Shown here: one piece after another, positions 17,978 through 27,719 of the stretch
Numbering within the stretch: position 1 is the first letter of the stretch
Layout of the letters: each line of letters starts with the position of its first letter
From: Aeromonas aquatica
GTDB lineage: Bacteria; Pseudomonadota; Gammaproteobacteria; Enterobacterales; Aeromonadaceae
Length of the DNA stretch: 53,606 nucleotides
Direction: 5' to 3'
Assembly: GCF_000764655.1 (NCBI RefSeq)
Contig: NZ_JRGL01000086.1
Span: 1 to 53,606 of the forward strand
Notes under the pieces: model-generated
Databases searched by the model: none
Seen by the model: only the letters and a program-made list of their open reading frames with translations
Told to the model about the DNA's origin: nothing
Position numbers and translations under genes: made by a program

Positions 17978-19129
17978 TCAGAAGGCGGCCTGATAGAGCG
18001 CCAGCAACTCGGCCTTGCTGGCCGGTCGCGGCGCGCAGCCGGAGCAGGGATCGGCTTTCGCGGCATCGACCCAGCCCGGCAAATCCTCTGGCCGGATGCC
18101 GAGCTCACGCAGGCCGGAGGGGATGCCGACCCGGCTGGAGAGCGCCCGGATGGCCTCGATGGCGGCGTGGGCGGCGGCCTCCTCGCTCAGGGCGCCGGTG
18201 TCGACTCCCATGGCGGCCGCTATCTCGGCGAAGCGCGCCGTCCTGACCTGCAGGTTGAACGCGCAGACCACCGGCAGCAGTATGGCATTGCAGACGCCGT
18301 GGGGCAGGTTATGGGTGGCGCCCGGCTGGTGGGCCAACGAGTGCACATAGCCGAGCCCGGCGCTGTTGAACGCCATGCCGGCGAGGAACTGGCCGTGCGC
18401 CATCATCTCGCGGGCGGTCAGATCCTGGCCGTCTGCCACCGCCTGTGGCAGGTATTCGGCGATCAAGCGGATGGCGGCGAGGGCCGAGTGATCGGTCAGC
18501 ACGTGGGCACCGATGGAGACATAGGCCTCGATGGCATGGGTCAGTGCGTCCATGCCGGTGGCGGCGGTCACGGCGGCCGGCAGCCCTGTCATCAGGGTAG
18601 GATCGTTGACCGCCACCTCCGGGATCAGGGCCGGATCTATGATGACCATCTTCACCTTGCGCCCGGTGTCGGTGATCACCGCGTTGCTGGTCACCTCGGC
18701 GGCCGTGCCCGAGGTGGTGCTGACGCACGCCATGAAGGGGCCGCGGTGGATGACCTTGCCGATCCCCTCGAACGCATGGATCGGCTTGCCGGGGTTGGCC
18801 ACCAGGGCGCGGATCGCCTTGGCGGTATCCATGGCGCTGCCGCCGCCAAAGCCGATGAGGGCATCACAATCCCCCTCCTGCCAGCTCGCCAGCGCCGCCT
18901 CGACGACCCTGTCGGTCGGGTTGGCCAGGACGCCGTCGAAGATCACCGGGTTGAACCCCTGATCGCGCAAGGCGGCGAGCAGACCATCCAGCAGGCCGAA
19001 CGTCAGCAGCGCCTGCTCGGTCACTATCAGTGGTCGGCGGGCGGGTTGCTGGCTCATCAGCACGACCAGATCCTGGATGGCGCCGCGGCCCGAGAGGCTG
19101 AGTTGGGGCAGACAGAGTGTGAAGCTCAT
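17978..19129 (-). CDS. fucO: lactaldehyde reductase (iron-type alcohol dehydrogenase)
   Basis: This is a 383-residue group III dehydrogenase, the same length as E. coli FucO (about 382-383). The nucleotide site is GFGGGSAMDTAKAI (about residues 93-106). The metal site is formed by D in NDPTLM region, H in MDALTHAIEAY, and HSLAHQPGATHNLPHG (about residues 262-277), which carries the family's conserved histidines. It should reduce L-lactaldehyde from rhamnose breakdown to 1,2-propanediol with NADH. AAGGAG lies 9 bases before ATG at 19129. Its place between rhaS and rhaD ties it to rhamnose rather than fucose use; no other fuc gene is seen. Confidence 0.9.
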   Translation of the reverse strand: MSFTLCLPQLSLSGRGAIQDLVVLMSQQPARRPLIVTEQALLTFGLLDGLLAALRDQGFNPVIFDGVLANPTDRVVEAALASWQEGDCDALIGFGGGSAMDTAKAIRALVANPGKPIHAFEGIGKVIHRGPFMACVSTTSGTAAEVTSNAVITDTGRKVKMVIIDPALIPEVAVNDPTLMTGLPAAVTAATGMDALTHAIEAYVSIGAHVLTDHSALAAIRLIAEYLPQAVADGQDLTAREMMAHGQFLAGMAFNSAGLGYVHSLAHQPGATHNLPHGVCNAILLPVVCAFNLQVRTARFAEIAAAMGVDTGALSEEAAAHAAIEAIRALSSRVGIPSGLRELGIRPEDLPGWVDAAKADPCSGCAPRPASKAELLALYQAAF

Positions 19130-19236
19130 GATCAATATCTCCTTGGGAATGAAATTAGGGAGATATTAAGCCTGTCAGGGTGGATGACCTTGAAGAGACA
19201 GCCAGCATAAATAATATATTGGCAGTGAGTTGAAGA

Positions 19237-20064
19237 TTATTTATAGCGCTTTCGATATTGCAGTGGGGTCGCTTCAAATACATGATGAAACTTGCTGGAA
19301 AAATAATTTCCATCATTGAATCCGCTTTCGAACGCGATCTCGGTCACGGATTTTTCGGTATGACTGAGCAACCAGGAGGCGCGGCATAATCTGAGCCGGC
19401 CAAGATAGTTATTGGGCGTCAAACCCGTGTGTTCCTGTATTTTCCGATTCAGGGTGCGCAGCGGAATGGTGAAGCGCTCGGATAATTCACTCCAGTCGAT
19501 CTCTTCCCGATAATTTTCATCGAGATAGCTGATGAGGGACGACAGCCGCGCCTGATCGGCCTCCCCCTGCTCGCCGGTCAGGGCGCGCTGCTGGGTGCGC
19601 CAGAGCAGCACCGCCAGCTGGCTGAACAGGGCCTCGATCATCACCGGAGAGCAGGCATCCCGCCGATCGCTCTCCTGCGCTATCTGGCCCAGCAGGGTCT
19701 CGCTATGGGCCTGCAGATGGGCGGGCAGGCGCAGCACCCCGCTCCCCGGGTGGCAGCTGGTCTGCAGCATCTGCTCCAGATCGCCGGCAAGGTGGAATCC
19801 TTCTGGCCGGAACAGCACATTGGTCAGGCAGAGATCCTTCATCTGATCGAACATGTGGGCATCGTCCTCCCGCAGGTAGAACACGCTGCCCCGGCTGATG
19901 TGTACCGCACTGCCGTCCGTGATGTGGATGGCGCAGCCAGACTTGATCAGCACCAATTCATGAAACGAATGGCAGTGCTCCGGGAAGGGTTCCTGAGGGG
20001 CACGCGGTAACACGCTGATGATCCGGTTCTGGTCAAAGAAGTCGGTCTGCTGCAGACGAAACAT
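19237..20064 (-). CDS. rhaS: AraC-family rhamnose activator, RhaS-like
   Basis: This is a 275-residue regulator with an N-terminal cupin (FPEHCHSFHELVLIKSG, residues about 27-43) and a C-terminal double helix-turn-helix (LRTLNRKIQEHTGLTPNNYL and VTEIAFESGFNDGNYFSSKF). DLCLTNVLFRPE and RLRLCRASWLL match RhaS better than RhaR. I chose the ATG at 20064 (MFRLQQTDFF), which aligns with the RhaS start and has AAGAG 7 bases upstream, over ATGs at 20106 and 20079. It is divergent from rhaB and first in the leftward unit, so it is likely autoregulated by L-rhamnose. It is the only rha regulator here; E. coli has both RhaS and RhaR. Confidence 0.85.
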   Translation of the reverse strand: MFRLQQTDFFDQNRIISVLPRAPQEPFPEHCHSFHELVLIKSGCAIHITDGSAVHISRGSVFYLREDDAHMFDQMKDLCLTNVLFRPEGFHLAGDLEQMLQTSCHPGSGVLRLPAHLQAHSETLLGQIAQESDRRDACSPVMIEALFSQLAVLLWRTQQRALTGEQGEADQARLSSLISYLDENYREEIDWSELSERFTIPLRTLNRKIQEHTGLTPNNYLGRLRLCRASWLLSHTEKSVTEIAFESGFNDGNYFSSKFHHVFEATPLQYRKRYK

Positions 20065-20140
20065 GATCAGGCTCTTCATGAAGGGATGCTCAGTGAATAC
20101 GCGCATAGAGGGAGCAGGGTCAAATTGGCAGAGTGTTTTC

Positions 20141-20156
20141 CGTGAGGCCTTTCACA
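20141..20156. promoter_or_regulatory. predicted CRP site in the rha intergenic region
   Basis: CGTGAGGCCTTTCACA matches the CRP consensus TGTGA-N6-TCACA with a single change in the first base. It lies in the 293-base AT-rich gap between divergent rhaS and rhaB, where E. coli also has CRP control. RhaS half-sites could not be placed with confidence. Confidence 0.6.
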
Positions 20157-20357
20157 GTTATCCGGTTATTTACTTAACGGCCAGCTTCAATTGTTTCCTG
20201 CTGCAGAAATTAAATTTGAACTGACTCACAGTTTTATATCGGCAACGGACTTTCTCGATTTTTATGCCAGTCGTTCCTTTTTTATGGCCTTGGGAGAAAG
20301 GTGGCGAATAATTCAGAAACATAAAGTGACGACATCGAGAATTATGGAGTCGATTCG

Positions 20358-21842
20358 ATGTCAGTCAATATTGCAGCAGTGGATTTGGGTGCCTCCAGCG
20401 GGCGAGTAATATGGGCCCGCTATGATCCGGTCACACAAGATATCGCCATGCAGGAGATGCACCGCTTCGCCAACGGCATGGTGCAGATCGACGGGCAGGA
20501 TTGCTGGGAGCCGGAGCGCCTCTTCTCCAACATTCTGCACGGGCTGGAAAAAATCGATGCCGCCGGTGTGCGACTCGATGCGGTCGGCATCGATGCCTGG
20601 GGCGTCGACTTCGTGCTGCTGGATGCGACCGGCAAGATGCTCGGCGAGGCGGTGGCCTATCGCGACGATCGCACCGACGGCGTGCCGGAGCGGCTGTGGC
20701 AGCAGCTGCCACGGGAGGCCATCTACCGCCGCAGCGGCATCCAGTTTCTGAAGTTCAACAGCCTGTACCAGATCCGGGCGCTGCTTGACGAACAGCCAGC
20801 CTGGCTGGCCCAGGCCGCCCGCCTGCTGCTGATCCCGGACTACCTGCACTACCGCCTGAGCGGCGAGCTGAGCTGCGAATTCACCAATGCCTCCACCAGT
20901 CAGCTGGTCAACGCCCGCAGCCGTGACTGGGATCCCGAGCTGCTGGCGCTGATCGGGGAGGGGGCCAACTGGCTGCAACCCATCACGGCCCCCGGGACCC
21001 GGCTGGGGCACTGGACCAGCCCGTCCGGCCATCAGGTCAGCGTCATCCTGCCCGCGACCCACGACACCGGCTCGGCCATAGTTGCCACCCCGCTGGCCGG
21101 GAGTGGGGCCGCCTACATCAGCTCCGGCACCTGGTCACTGGTCGGGGTCGAGCGCCATGCCCCTATCACCGACGAGGCCGCAGAGGCGGCCAACCTGACC
21201 AACGAAGGGGGGGTGGAGGGCACCTGGCGTCTGCTCAAGAACGTCATGGGGCTCTGGCTGGTGCAACGGCTGCAGGCGCTGTGGCCGACCCAGAGCTTCG
21301 CCACCCTGGTGGCACAGGCCGAACAGGCCAGGCCCTTCGCCTATCTCATCCACCCCAACGATGAGCGTTTCCTCAATCCCCCCTGCATGCGCACGGCGAT
21401 CCAGCAGTTCTGTCAGGAGACGGGACAAGGCAGGCCGCAGACGGCGGGGGAGCTGGTGCGCTGCGTGCTGGACAGCCTGGCGTTCTGCTACGACCGGGTG
21501 CTTGGCGAGCTGGAAGCCGTCACCGGCGAGCCCATCACGACACTGCATATCGTCGGGGGGGGCTCCCAGAATCAACTGCTCAACCGCCTCTGCGCCGACA
21601 TCTGCCAGCGCACCGTGCTGACCGGGCCGGTGGAGGCCTCGGCGCTCGGCAACATCGGCTGGCAGCTCAAGGGGCTGGGCCTCTTGCAGGATCTGGCGGA
21701 CGTGCGCCGGCTGATCCGCCACAACACCCGCATCGAAACCCTGGAACCCCGTGAGATCCCGCAGCTGGATCGCCACCGGAAACACTTTGCCGCGCTCTGT
21801 GCGCACAGCCATTCAGATACCTTAATCGAGGAAGTTGTATGA
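20358..21842 (+). CDS. rhaB: rhamnulokinase
   Basis: This is a 494-residue FGGY-family sugar kinase (E. coli RhaB is 489) that phosphorylates L-rhamnulose with ATP. The N-terminal ATP/substrate motif is [12 protein letters not shown] (about residues 6-17), DAWGVDF marks the sugar site (about 80-86), [10 protein letters not shown] binds nucleotide, and [16 protein letters not shown] (about residues 396-411) is the C-terminal FGGY-type adenosine motif. GGAG lies 9 bases before the ATG. Its stop overlaps the rhaA start as ATGA, so it heads a translationally coupled rhaBATM operon. Confidence 0.93.
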   Translation: MSVNIAAVDLGASSGRVIWARYDPVTQDIAMQEMHRFANGMVQIDGQDCWEPERLFSNILHGLEKIDAAGVRLDAVGIDAWGVDFVLLDATGKMLGEAVAYRDDRTDGVPERLWQQLPREAIYRRSGIQFLKFNSLYQIRALLDEQPAWLAQAARLLLIPDYLHYRLSGELSCEFTNASTSQLVNARSRDWDPELLALIGEGANWLQPITAPGTRLGHWTSPSGHQVSVILPATHDTGSAIVATPLAGSGAAYISSGTWSLVGVERHAPITDEAAEAANLTNEGGVEGTWRLLKNVMGLWLVQRLQALWPTQSFATLVAQAEQARPFAYLIHPNDERFLNPPCMRTAIQQFCQETGQGRPQTAGELVRCVLDSLAFCYDRVLGELEAVTGEPITTLHIVGGGSQNQLLNRLCADICQRTVLTGPVEASALGNIGWQLKGLGLLQDLADVRRLIRHNTRIETLEPREIPQLDRHRKHFAALCAHSHSDTLIEEVV

Positions 21843-23098
21843 ACCCGAATATTGAAACCGCCTTCGCCCTGGCCAAACAGCAATATGCCGCGCTCGGCGT
21901 CGACGTCGACCAGGCGCTGGCGACCCTGGCCACCATTCCCGTTTCCATGCACTGCTGGCAGGGGGATGACGTCGGTGGCTTCGAGGCCGAGGCCGGCGAT
22001 CTGACCGGCGGCATCCAGGCGACTGGCAACTACCCGGGCAAGGCCCGCAACGCCACCGAGCTGCGACAGGATCTTGACCTGGCGATGTCGCTTATCCCCG
22101 GGGCCAAACGCCTCAACCTGCACGCCATCTACCTGGAGTCCGAGGTCCCGGTGGCGCGCGACCAGATCGAGCCGAAGCACTTCGCCAACTGGGTGAACTG
22201 GGCCAAGGCGAAGGGGATTGGGCTCGACTTCAACCCCAGCTGCTTCTCTCACCCGCTGAGTGCCGATGGCATGACCCTGGCGCACCCAGACCCCGAGATC
22301 CGCCGCTTCTGGATCGATCACTGCAAGGCCAGCCGCCGCGTCTCCGCCTCCTTCGGCCAGGCGCTGGGCACCCCCTCGGTGATGAACATCTGGATCCCGG
22401 ACGGCATGAAGGATCTGCCCGCCGACCGACTGGGACCCCGCCAACGCCTGATGGCCGCCCTGGACGAGGTGTTGGCCGAGCCGCTGGACGAGGCCCATCA
22501 CATCGATGCGGTGGAGAGCAAGCTGTTCGGCATAGGTGCCGAGTCCTACACCGTCGGCTCGAACGAGTTCTACCTAGGCTATGCCAGCTCCCGTGACATC
22601 GCGCTCTGCCTGGATGCCGGCCACTTCCACCCCACCGAGGTCATCAGCGACAAGATCAGCGCGGCCTCCCTGTTCGTTCGCCACCTGCTGCTGCACGTCA
22701 GCCGCCCGGTGCGCTGGGACAGCGACCACGTGGTGCTGCTGGACGACGAGACCCAGGCCATCGCCAACGAGATAGTGCGCAACGATCTGCTGGCGCGGGT
22801 GCATGTCGGGCTCGACTTCTTCGATGCCTCCATCAACCGCATCGCGGCCTGGGTCATCGGCACCCGCAACATGAAGAAGGCGCTGCTGCGCGCCCTGATC
22901 GAACCCATAGCCCTGCTGCGTCAGGCCGAGCAGCAGGGGGATTACGCCACCCGCCTCGCCCTGATGGAAGAGACCCGCAGCCTGCCCTGGCAGGCGGTCT
23001 GGGACTATGCCTGTGCCCAGGAAGGGGTACCGGTCGGTACCGACTGGCTGGCGGTGGTCAAGGGTTATGAGACCGAGGTGCTGTCGGCGCGTCGCTGA
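21839..23098 (+). CDS. rhaA: L-rhamnose isomerase
   Basis: This is a 419-residue metal-dependent isomerase, exactly the length of E. coli RhaA. It converts L-rhamnose to L-rhamnulose. Recognisable segments are [12 protein letters not shown] (about residues 40-51), [14 protein letters not shown], the metal-ligand [18 protein letters not shown] (about residues 257-274) and [11 protein letters not shown]. The ATG overlaps the rhaB stop by four bases. A GC-rich hairpin follows at 23111-23130. Confidence 0.95.
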   Translation: MNPNIETAFALAKQQYAALGVDVDQALATLATIPVSMHCWQGDDVGGFEAEAGDLTGGIQATGNYPGKARNATELRQDLDLAMSLIPGAKRLNLHAIYLESEVPVARDQIEPKHFANWVNWAKAKGIGLDFNPSCFSHPLSADGMTLAHPDPEIRRFWIDHCKASRRVSASFGQALGTPSVMNIWIPDGMKDLPADRLGPRQRLMAALDEVLAEPLDEAHHIDAVESKLFGIGAESYTVGSNEFYLGYASSRDIALCLDAGHFHPTEVISDKISAASLFVRHLLLHVSRPVRWDSDHVVLLDDETQAIANEIVRNDLLARVHVGLDFFDASINRIAAWVIGTRNMKKALLRALIEPIALLRQAEQQGDYATRLALMEETRSLPWQAVWDYACAQEGVPVGTDWLAVVKGYETEVLSARR

Positions 23099-23110
23099 TG
23101 GGGCATCAGG

Positions 23111-23130
23111 CACCCGGCCTGTGCCGGGTG
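23111..23130. other. intercistronic hairpin rhaA-rhaT
   Basis: CACCCGGC / GCCGGGTG forms a perfect 8-bp stem with a 4-base loop, 12 bases after the rhaA stop. There is no T-run; an A-rich stretch follows, so it is more likely an mRNA-stabilising or processing element than a full terminator. It may set a lower level of rhaT and rhaM relative to rhaBA. Confidence 0.55.
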
Positions 23131-23224
23131 TCATAAAAACAACAAAAACAGCTCGGTAGCCCGCCGGAACGCTTTCCCCCGGCGGTCAGCCGCAACACAA
23201 TCGTACCCATACAAGGAAGATCTT

Positions 23225-24253
23225 ATGTCTGCTATCGCATCAGGAATCGGTTGGCACCTGGTTGGCGCCGCCTCCGCCGCCTCCTTCTATGCCCCCCTCA
23301 GCAAGGTCAAGAAATGGTCGTGGGAGACGACCTGGGCCCTGGCCGGCCTCTTCTCCTGGATCCTGCTGCCCTGGTTCGTCACCTCCCTGCTGATCGAGGA
23401 CTTCGCCTCCTTCTACAGCGTGGTGGACAGCAAGGCGTTCTGGGGCATGTTCCTGTTCGGCGCCATGTGGGGCGTCGGCAACGTCAACTATGGCCTCACC
23501 ATGCGCTACCTCGGCATGTCCCTCGGCATCGGCATCGCCATCGGGGTCACCCTGGTGGTCGGCACCCTGATGCCCCCCATTCTGCGTGGCGAGTTTGGCA
23601 CTCTGATCGGCACCTCCAGCGGTCAGATCACCCTGTTGGGAGTGCTGGTCGCCCTGGTCGGCATCGGCATCGTCACCTGGGCCGGCCACCAGAAGGAGCA
23701 GAGCCTGGGCACGGCGACCAAGGAGTTCAACCTGAGGAAGGGGCTCGGCCTCGCGGTCATGTGCGGCATCTTCTCGTCGGGCTTCGCCTTCGGGCTGGAG
23801 GCGGCGGCCCCCATCAAGCAGGCCTCGCTGGCGCTGGGCATAGACCCGCTCTATGCCATGCTGCCGAGCTACGGCATCATCATGGGTGGCGGTGCCATAG
23901 TGAACATGGCCTTCTGCTTCATCCGCCTGGCCACCCGCCCCGAGCTGTCGCTGCGCAAGGATCTGGCCCAGCCACTGCCGAGCCTGCTGATCAACGGCCT
24001 GCTGGCCGCTACCGGTGGCATCATGTGGTACCTGCAGTTCTTCTTCTATGCCTGGGGTGAGGCCAGCATTCCCGAGCACCTCTCCTTCGTGAACTGGATG
24101 CTGCACATGAGCGGCTACGTGCTCTGCGGTGGGATCGTGGGGTTGCTGATGGCGGAATGGAAAGGGGTAGGGACGCGCCCGGTGCGCATTCTCTGCATCG
24201 GCATGCTGGTGATCGTCGGGGCCGCCAACCTGGTTGGCATGGGCATGGCGTGA
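23225..24253 (+). CDS. rhaT: L-rhamnose/proton symporter
   Basis: This is a 342-residue inner-membrane transporter with about ten helices, near the length of E. coli RhaT (344). The start [27 protein letters not shown] N-terminus, [20 protein letters not shown] (about residues 79-98) and [15 protein letters not shown] are hallmarks. AAGGAAG lies before the ATG. Its stop is 11 bases from the rhaM start. It brings L-rhamnose in with protons. Confidence 0.93.
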   Translation: MSAIASGIGWHLVGAASAASFYAPLSKVKKWSWETTWALAGLFSWILLPWFVTSLLIEDFASFYSVVDSKAFWGMFLFGAMWGVGNVNYGLTMRYLGMSLGIGIAIGVTLVVGTLMPPILRGEFGTLIGTSSGQITLLGVLVALVGIGIVTWAGHQKEQSLGTATKEFNLRKGLGLAVMCGIFSSGFAFGLEAAAPIKQASLALGIDPLYAMLPSYGIIMGGGAIVNMAFCFIRLATRPELSLRKDLAQPLPSLLINGLLAATGGIMWYLQFFFYAWGEASIPEHLSFVNWMLHMSGYVLCGGIVGLLMAEWKGVGTRPVRILCIGMLVIVGAANLVGMGMA

Positions 24254-24264
24254 GGAGCGACAAG

Positions 24265-24579
24265 ATGATCCGCAAGGCATTTCTGATGTCGGTTCACCCC
24301 GGCTGCGAGACGGAATACCGCCGTCGTCACGATGAGATCTGGCCTGCCCTAGCCGAGACCCTGAAGGCGCACGGGGCCAGCAACTACAGCATCTTTCTCG
24401 ACTCCAAGAGCTGCCAGCTGTTTGCCTACGTCGAGATAGAGGACGAGGCGCGCTGGGAGGCGGTGGCGGACACCGCCATCTGCCGGGAGTGGTGGGGCTA
24501 CATGAAGAGCCTCATGCCTTCCCATCCGGATGACAGCCCGATCAGCCGGGAGCTGGTCTCGGTCTTCTGCCTGCCGTGA
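24265..24579 (+). CDS. rhaM: L-rhamnose mutarotase
   Basis: This is a 104-residue ferredoxin-fold enzyme, the same length as E. coli RhaM, that interconverts alpha and beta L-rhamnopyranose. Conserved residues include the His in RRRHDEIWP (about 19-27), Tyr in ASNYSIFLD, FAYVEIED and the tryptophan pair EWWGYM (about 73-78). AGGAG lies 7 bases before the ATG at 24265. It is the last gene of rhaBATM and is followed by a terminator. Confidence 0.93.
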   Translation: MIRKAFLMSVHPGCETEYRRRHDEIWPALAETLKAHGASNYSIFLDSKSCQLFAYVEIEDEARWEAVADTAICREWWGYMKSLMPSHPDDSPISRELVSVFCLP

Positions 24580-24610
24580 CGCGACGGGAGCAGGGTTCAT
24601 CCTGATTGGA

Positions 24611-24640
24611 ACGGGACGCGCGAGCGTCCCGTGTTTCGTT
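24611..24640 (+). terminator. intrinsic terminator of the rhaBATM operon
   Basis: A 9-bp perfect stem (ACGGGACGC / GCGTCCCGT, loop GCGA) is followed by the T-rich GTTTCGTT. It lies 30 bases after the rhaM stop. Confidence 0.7.
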
Positions 24641-24842
24641 GTGGCGGCTCCTGCTTCGCGCGCCCGTCACCTATCTTGAGGCATTCAGCCCGGCGCAAGG
24701 CGGGGCGCGTACACTTCATGGTATGACGAGACATAGTCGGCACGCTCAGGCGAGCGGCTATGGCCGTCGGTTGGCAACGGGCCTCTTTGAGCGCCGGTTG
24801 CAACATCAGGGCCCGCTCAGGCCAGCGATCATGGAGGATAAG

Positions 24843-26483
24843 ATGTCATCACCCGCGTCGGCGCCAAGGCGCTCCCTGTCCGACCTGCTGGCCGGCGTCA
24901 CCGCGTCGGCGGTCGTGCTGCCCAAGGCCATGGCCTATGCCACCGTGGCCGGTCTGCCGGTGGCGATCGGTCTCTACACCGCCTTCGTTCCCATGTTGCT
25001 CTACGCCCTGTTGGGCTCCTCCCGGGTGCTCAGCGTCAGCTCCACCAGCACCCTGGCGATCCTGACCGCGACCCAGCTCGGGGTGGTGGTGCCGGATGGC
25101 GATCCCGGCCAGCTGCTCATTGTGACGGCCACCCTGACCCTGCTGGTGGGGGCCATGCTGATGCTGGCGGCGGTGCTGCGGCTCGGCTTCGTGGCGAACT
25201 TCATCTCCCTGCCGGTGCTGGTGGGGTTCAAGAGCGGCATAGGGCTGGTAATCATCCTCGATCAGCTGCCCAAGTTGTTCGGGGTGCACATCCAGAAGGA
25301 GAACTTCTTCATGGATCTCTACCACCTGGGGCAGGCGTTGCCCGAGACCTCCTGGCTGACGCTGGGGGTCGCCCTCGTCACCCTGGTGGTACTGGTGTTC
25401 ATGGAGTGGCGTTTCCCGCACTCCCCGGCTCCCTTGCTGGGGGTCGGCATCGGCATCGCGCTGGTGTGGGGCTGGGGTCTGAACGAGGCAGGGGTCGCCA
25501 TCGTCGGGGCCATTCCCACCGGCCTGCCCAGCCTGACGATGCCGGATCTGGAGCTGGTGCTGCAGCTGCTGCCGGGGGCGGCGGGGATCGCGCTGATGAG
25601 CTTCACCGAGACCATAGCCGCCGGCCGGGCCTTCGTGGGGGAGGGGGAGCCCGAGATCAATCCGAACCGCGAGCTGGTGGCCACCGGGCTGGCCAACCTG
25701 GGCGGCGCCTTCTGCGGCAGCATGCCGGCGGGGGGCGGCACCTCCCAGACCGCGGTGGTCCGCTCGGTCGGGGGTCTGAGCCAGTGGGCCTCCGCCGTCA
25801 CGGCCGCGATGGCGCTGGCCACCATGATCTTCCTCGCCCCCCTGCTGTCCTGGTTGCCGAACGCCACCCTGGCGGTGGTGGTCATCGTCTACTCGGTGGG
25901 CCTCATTCAGCCGGGAGAGTTTCGCAAGATAGGGCAGATCCGCATGATGGAGTTCCGCTGGGCCGCCATCGCCTGCCTGGGGGTGCTGCTGTTTGGCACC
26001 CTGCAGGGGATAGTGGTGGCGATCCTGGCCTCCCTGCTGGGGCTCGCCAGCCAGACGGCGCAGCCCCAGGTCTATGTGATTGGCCGCAAGCCGGGGGAGG
26101 ATGTGCTGCGCCCGCTCGCCGAGCGCCACCCCGATGACGAGACGATCCCGGGCCTGCTGATCCTGCGGCCGGAGGGGCGCCTGTTCTTCATCAATGTGCA
26201 GTATGTGGCCGCCCAGATCCGCCAACTGATCGAGACCCACCAGCCCGAGGTGGTGGTGCTGGACATGAGCCGGGTGCAGGATGTGGAGTACTCGGCGCTG
26301 ATGATGCTGATGGAGGGGGAGCAGCATGCGCGTGCCAGGGGGGTCAACCTCTGGCTGGCCGGGCTCAATCCCGGGGTGCTGGAGAACGTGCGCCGCTGCG
26401 GTCTGGCCAGTCAGCTGGGTGCCAGTCGCATGCTGTTCAATGCCAGGGCGGCGATCCGTCAATATCAGCAGGGCAAGGGGTGA
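24843..26483 (+). CDS. SulP family anion transporter with STAS domain
   Basis: This is a 546-residue protein. The N-terminal 420 residues form a SulP membrane domain of about 12-14 helices with the signatures LLAGVTASAVVLPKAMAYA (about residues 14-32), AGLPVAIGLYTA, FTETIAAGRAF and NLGGAFCGSMPAGGGTSQTA. A cytoplasmic STAS domain follows (FFINVQYVAAQIR, then VVVLDMSRVQDVEYSALMML). The substrate is an inorganic anion such as sulfate or bicarbonate and cannot be resolved from sequence. GGAGG lies 5 bases before the ATG at 24843; earlier in-frame ATGs lack such a site. It converges with ppk2. Confidence 0.9.
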   Translation: MSSPASAPRRSLSDLLAGVTASAVVLPKAMAYATVAGLPVAIGLYTAFVPMLLYALLGSSRVLSVSSTSTLAILTATQLGVVVPDGDPGQLLIVTATLTLLVGAMLMLAAVLRLGFVANFISLPVLVGFKSGIGLVIILDQLPKLFGVHIQKENFFMDLYHLGQALPETSWLTLGVALVTLVVLVFMEWRFPHSPAPLLGVGIGIALVWGWGLNEAGVAIVGAIPTGLPSLTMPDLELVLQLLPGAAGIALMSFTETIAAGRAFVGEGEPEINPNRELVATGLANLGGAFCGSMPAGGGTSQTAVVRSVGGLSQWASAVTAAMALATMIFLAPLLSWLPNATLAVVVIVYSVGLIQPGEFRKIGQIRMMEFRWAAIACLGVLLFGTLQGIVVAILASLLGLASQTAQPQVYVIGRKPGEDVLRPLAERHPDDETIPGLLILRPEGRLFFINVQYVAAQIRQLIETHQPEVVVLDMSRVQDVEYSALMMLMEGEQHARARGVNLWLAGLNPGVLENVRRCGLASQLGASRMLFNARAAIRQYQQGKG

Positions 26484-26501
26484 GCCTGGGGCTCGCCCCT
26501 T
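26475..26501. terminator. convergent hairpin sulP/ppk2
   Basis: AAGGGG-T-GAGCC / GGCTC-G-CCCCTT forms an 11-bp interrupted stem across the sulP-like stop codon. Neither side has a good T-run, so termination strength is uncertain. Confidence 0.45.
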
Positions 26502-26509
26502 GCGGCTGA

Positions 26510-27334
26510 TCAGAAGGGTTCAGGGATGAAGCGGAACGGATGGTCGGTGGGTTTGACCTTGCCGACCTTGCGCTTGGGCAGCTTGACCGGCTCGGCCGGC
26601 AGCTCCTCGTAGGGGATATGGGTCAGCAGGTGGGAGATGATGTTGAGCCGCACCCGCTTCTTGTCCTCGGAGCGGGCCACGAACCAGGGGGCCCAGGTGG
26701 TGTCGGTGGCGGCAAACATGGCATCCCGCGCCTGGGTGTACTCATCCCAGCGATCGAATGACTTGATGTCCATCGGCGAGAGTTTCCAGGTCTTGCGACC
26801 ATCGTCGATGCGATCCCGCAACCGGCGCTCCTGCTCCTCCGGGCTCACTTCCAGCCAGTATTTCAGCAGGATGATGCCCGAATCGACCATGGACCACTCC
26901 ATCTGCGGCGCGCTGGCCAGGAACTTGTCGCTCGCCTCCGGGGTGCAGAAGCCCATGATCCGCTCCACCCCGGCCCGGTTGTACCAGCTGCGATCGAAGA
27001 TGACGACCTCGCCGGCGGCGGGCAGATGGGGGACATAGCGTTGGACATAGAGCTGGCTCTTCTCCCGCTCGGTGGGGGCAGGCAGCGCTATGACCCTGAA
27101 CACCCGCGGGCTGACCCGCTCGGTGATGGCCTTGATGGTGCCGCCCTTGCCGGCGCCGTCGCGTCCCTCGAAGACGATGCACACCTTGAGCCCCTTGTGC
27201 ACCACCCACTGCTGCAGCTTCACCAGCTCCACGTGCAGGCGCCGTAGCTCCTTCTCGTACTCCTTGGTGCCGAGCGGCTTGTGCTCGGGCGCCTCTGTGA
27301 CTTGTTCTACCTTGGCTTTCTTCTTGTTACCCAT
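26510..27334 (-). CDS. ppk2: polyphosphate kinase 2
   Basis: This is a 274-residue single-domain PPK2 (class I size). Walker A is FEGRDGAGKGGTIK (about residues 52-65), Walker B lies in VVIFDRSWYNRAGVE (about 104-118), and the lid region carries QERRLRDRIDD and WKLSPMDIKS. It uses polyphosphate to phosphorylate nucleotides; GDP versus ADP preference cannot be read here. AAGGA lies 5 bases before the ATG at 27334. The N-terminus is lysine-rich. It is monocistronic and converges with the sulP-like gene. Confidence 0.92.
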   Translation of the reverse strand: MGNKKKAKVEQVTEAPEHKPLGTKEYEKELRRLHVELVKLQQWVVHKGLKVCIVFEGRDGAGKGGTIKAITERVSPRVFRVIALPAPTEREKSQLYVQRYVPHLPAAGEVVIFDRSWYNRAGVERIMGFCTPEASDKFLASAPQMEWSMVDSGIILLKYWLEVSPEEQERRLRDRIDDGRKTWKLSPMDIKSFDRWDEYTQARDAMFAATDTTWAPWFVARSEDKKRVRLNIISHLLTHIPYEELPAEPVKLPKRKVGKVKPTDHPFRFIPEPF

Positions 27335-27550
27335 GATGTCCTTCTCTTGTCTCAAACTGGTGGAGAGCGGCCGTCACCCTTGACGGTTACTCCTAGAGTG
27401 TACATGACGACACTTTTGATAACAGTCGGAGCACAAATAGGAGAGGGAGTGGGATCACAGATTGCCGTGTGAGTCACATGAGACGAATGGATGAGGTAGG
27501 GGAAGTGCCAGAGGCTGGACTCTCTGGTGTGCCACCAGAGGTGGATAGCA

Positions 27551-27585
27551 CAAGGGGTTGGTATCATGATGATGCCAACCCCTTG
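27551..27585. other. long palindrome downstream of tRNA-Arg
   Basis: An 11-bp perfect inverted repeat (CAAGGGGTTGG / CCAACCCCTTG) flanks a 13-base loop, 8 bases past the encoded CCA end of tRNA-Arg. It may aid 3' processing or termination; a T-run is lacking. Confidence 0.5.
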
Positions 27586-27592
27586 TCTTGTA

Positions 27593-27669
27593 TGGTGTTC
27601 CCGACTGGAGTCGAACCAGTGGCCTGTCCCTTAGGAGGGGACCGCTCTATCCAACTGAGCTACGGGAAC
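27593..27669 (-). tRNA. tRNA-Arg(CCT)
   Basis: This is a 77-base cloverleaf on the minus strand: acceptor GTTCCCG / CGGGAAC, D-arm AGCTCAGTTGGATAGAGC, anticodon loop CTCCTAA with anticodon CCT, TpsiC arm with GGTTCGACTCC, and an encoded CCA end. It reads arginine AGG codons. Confidence 0.95.
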
Positions 27670-27719
27670 CTTGTGGCGGGCATTATACAAGAAGCCGCCG
27701 CCTTTTAAACCCTTGATTC

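Noticed and set aside
18167..19210. Long open frame antisense to fucO
   Set aside because: It is a shadow of a GC-rich coding strand; low-complexity Gly/Ala/His composition and no start signals.
24849..26462. 537-codon open frame antisense to the SulP gene
   Set aside because: Gln/His/Gly-rich translation typical of reverse-strand GC bias; the plus-strand gene is clear.
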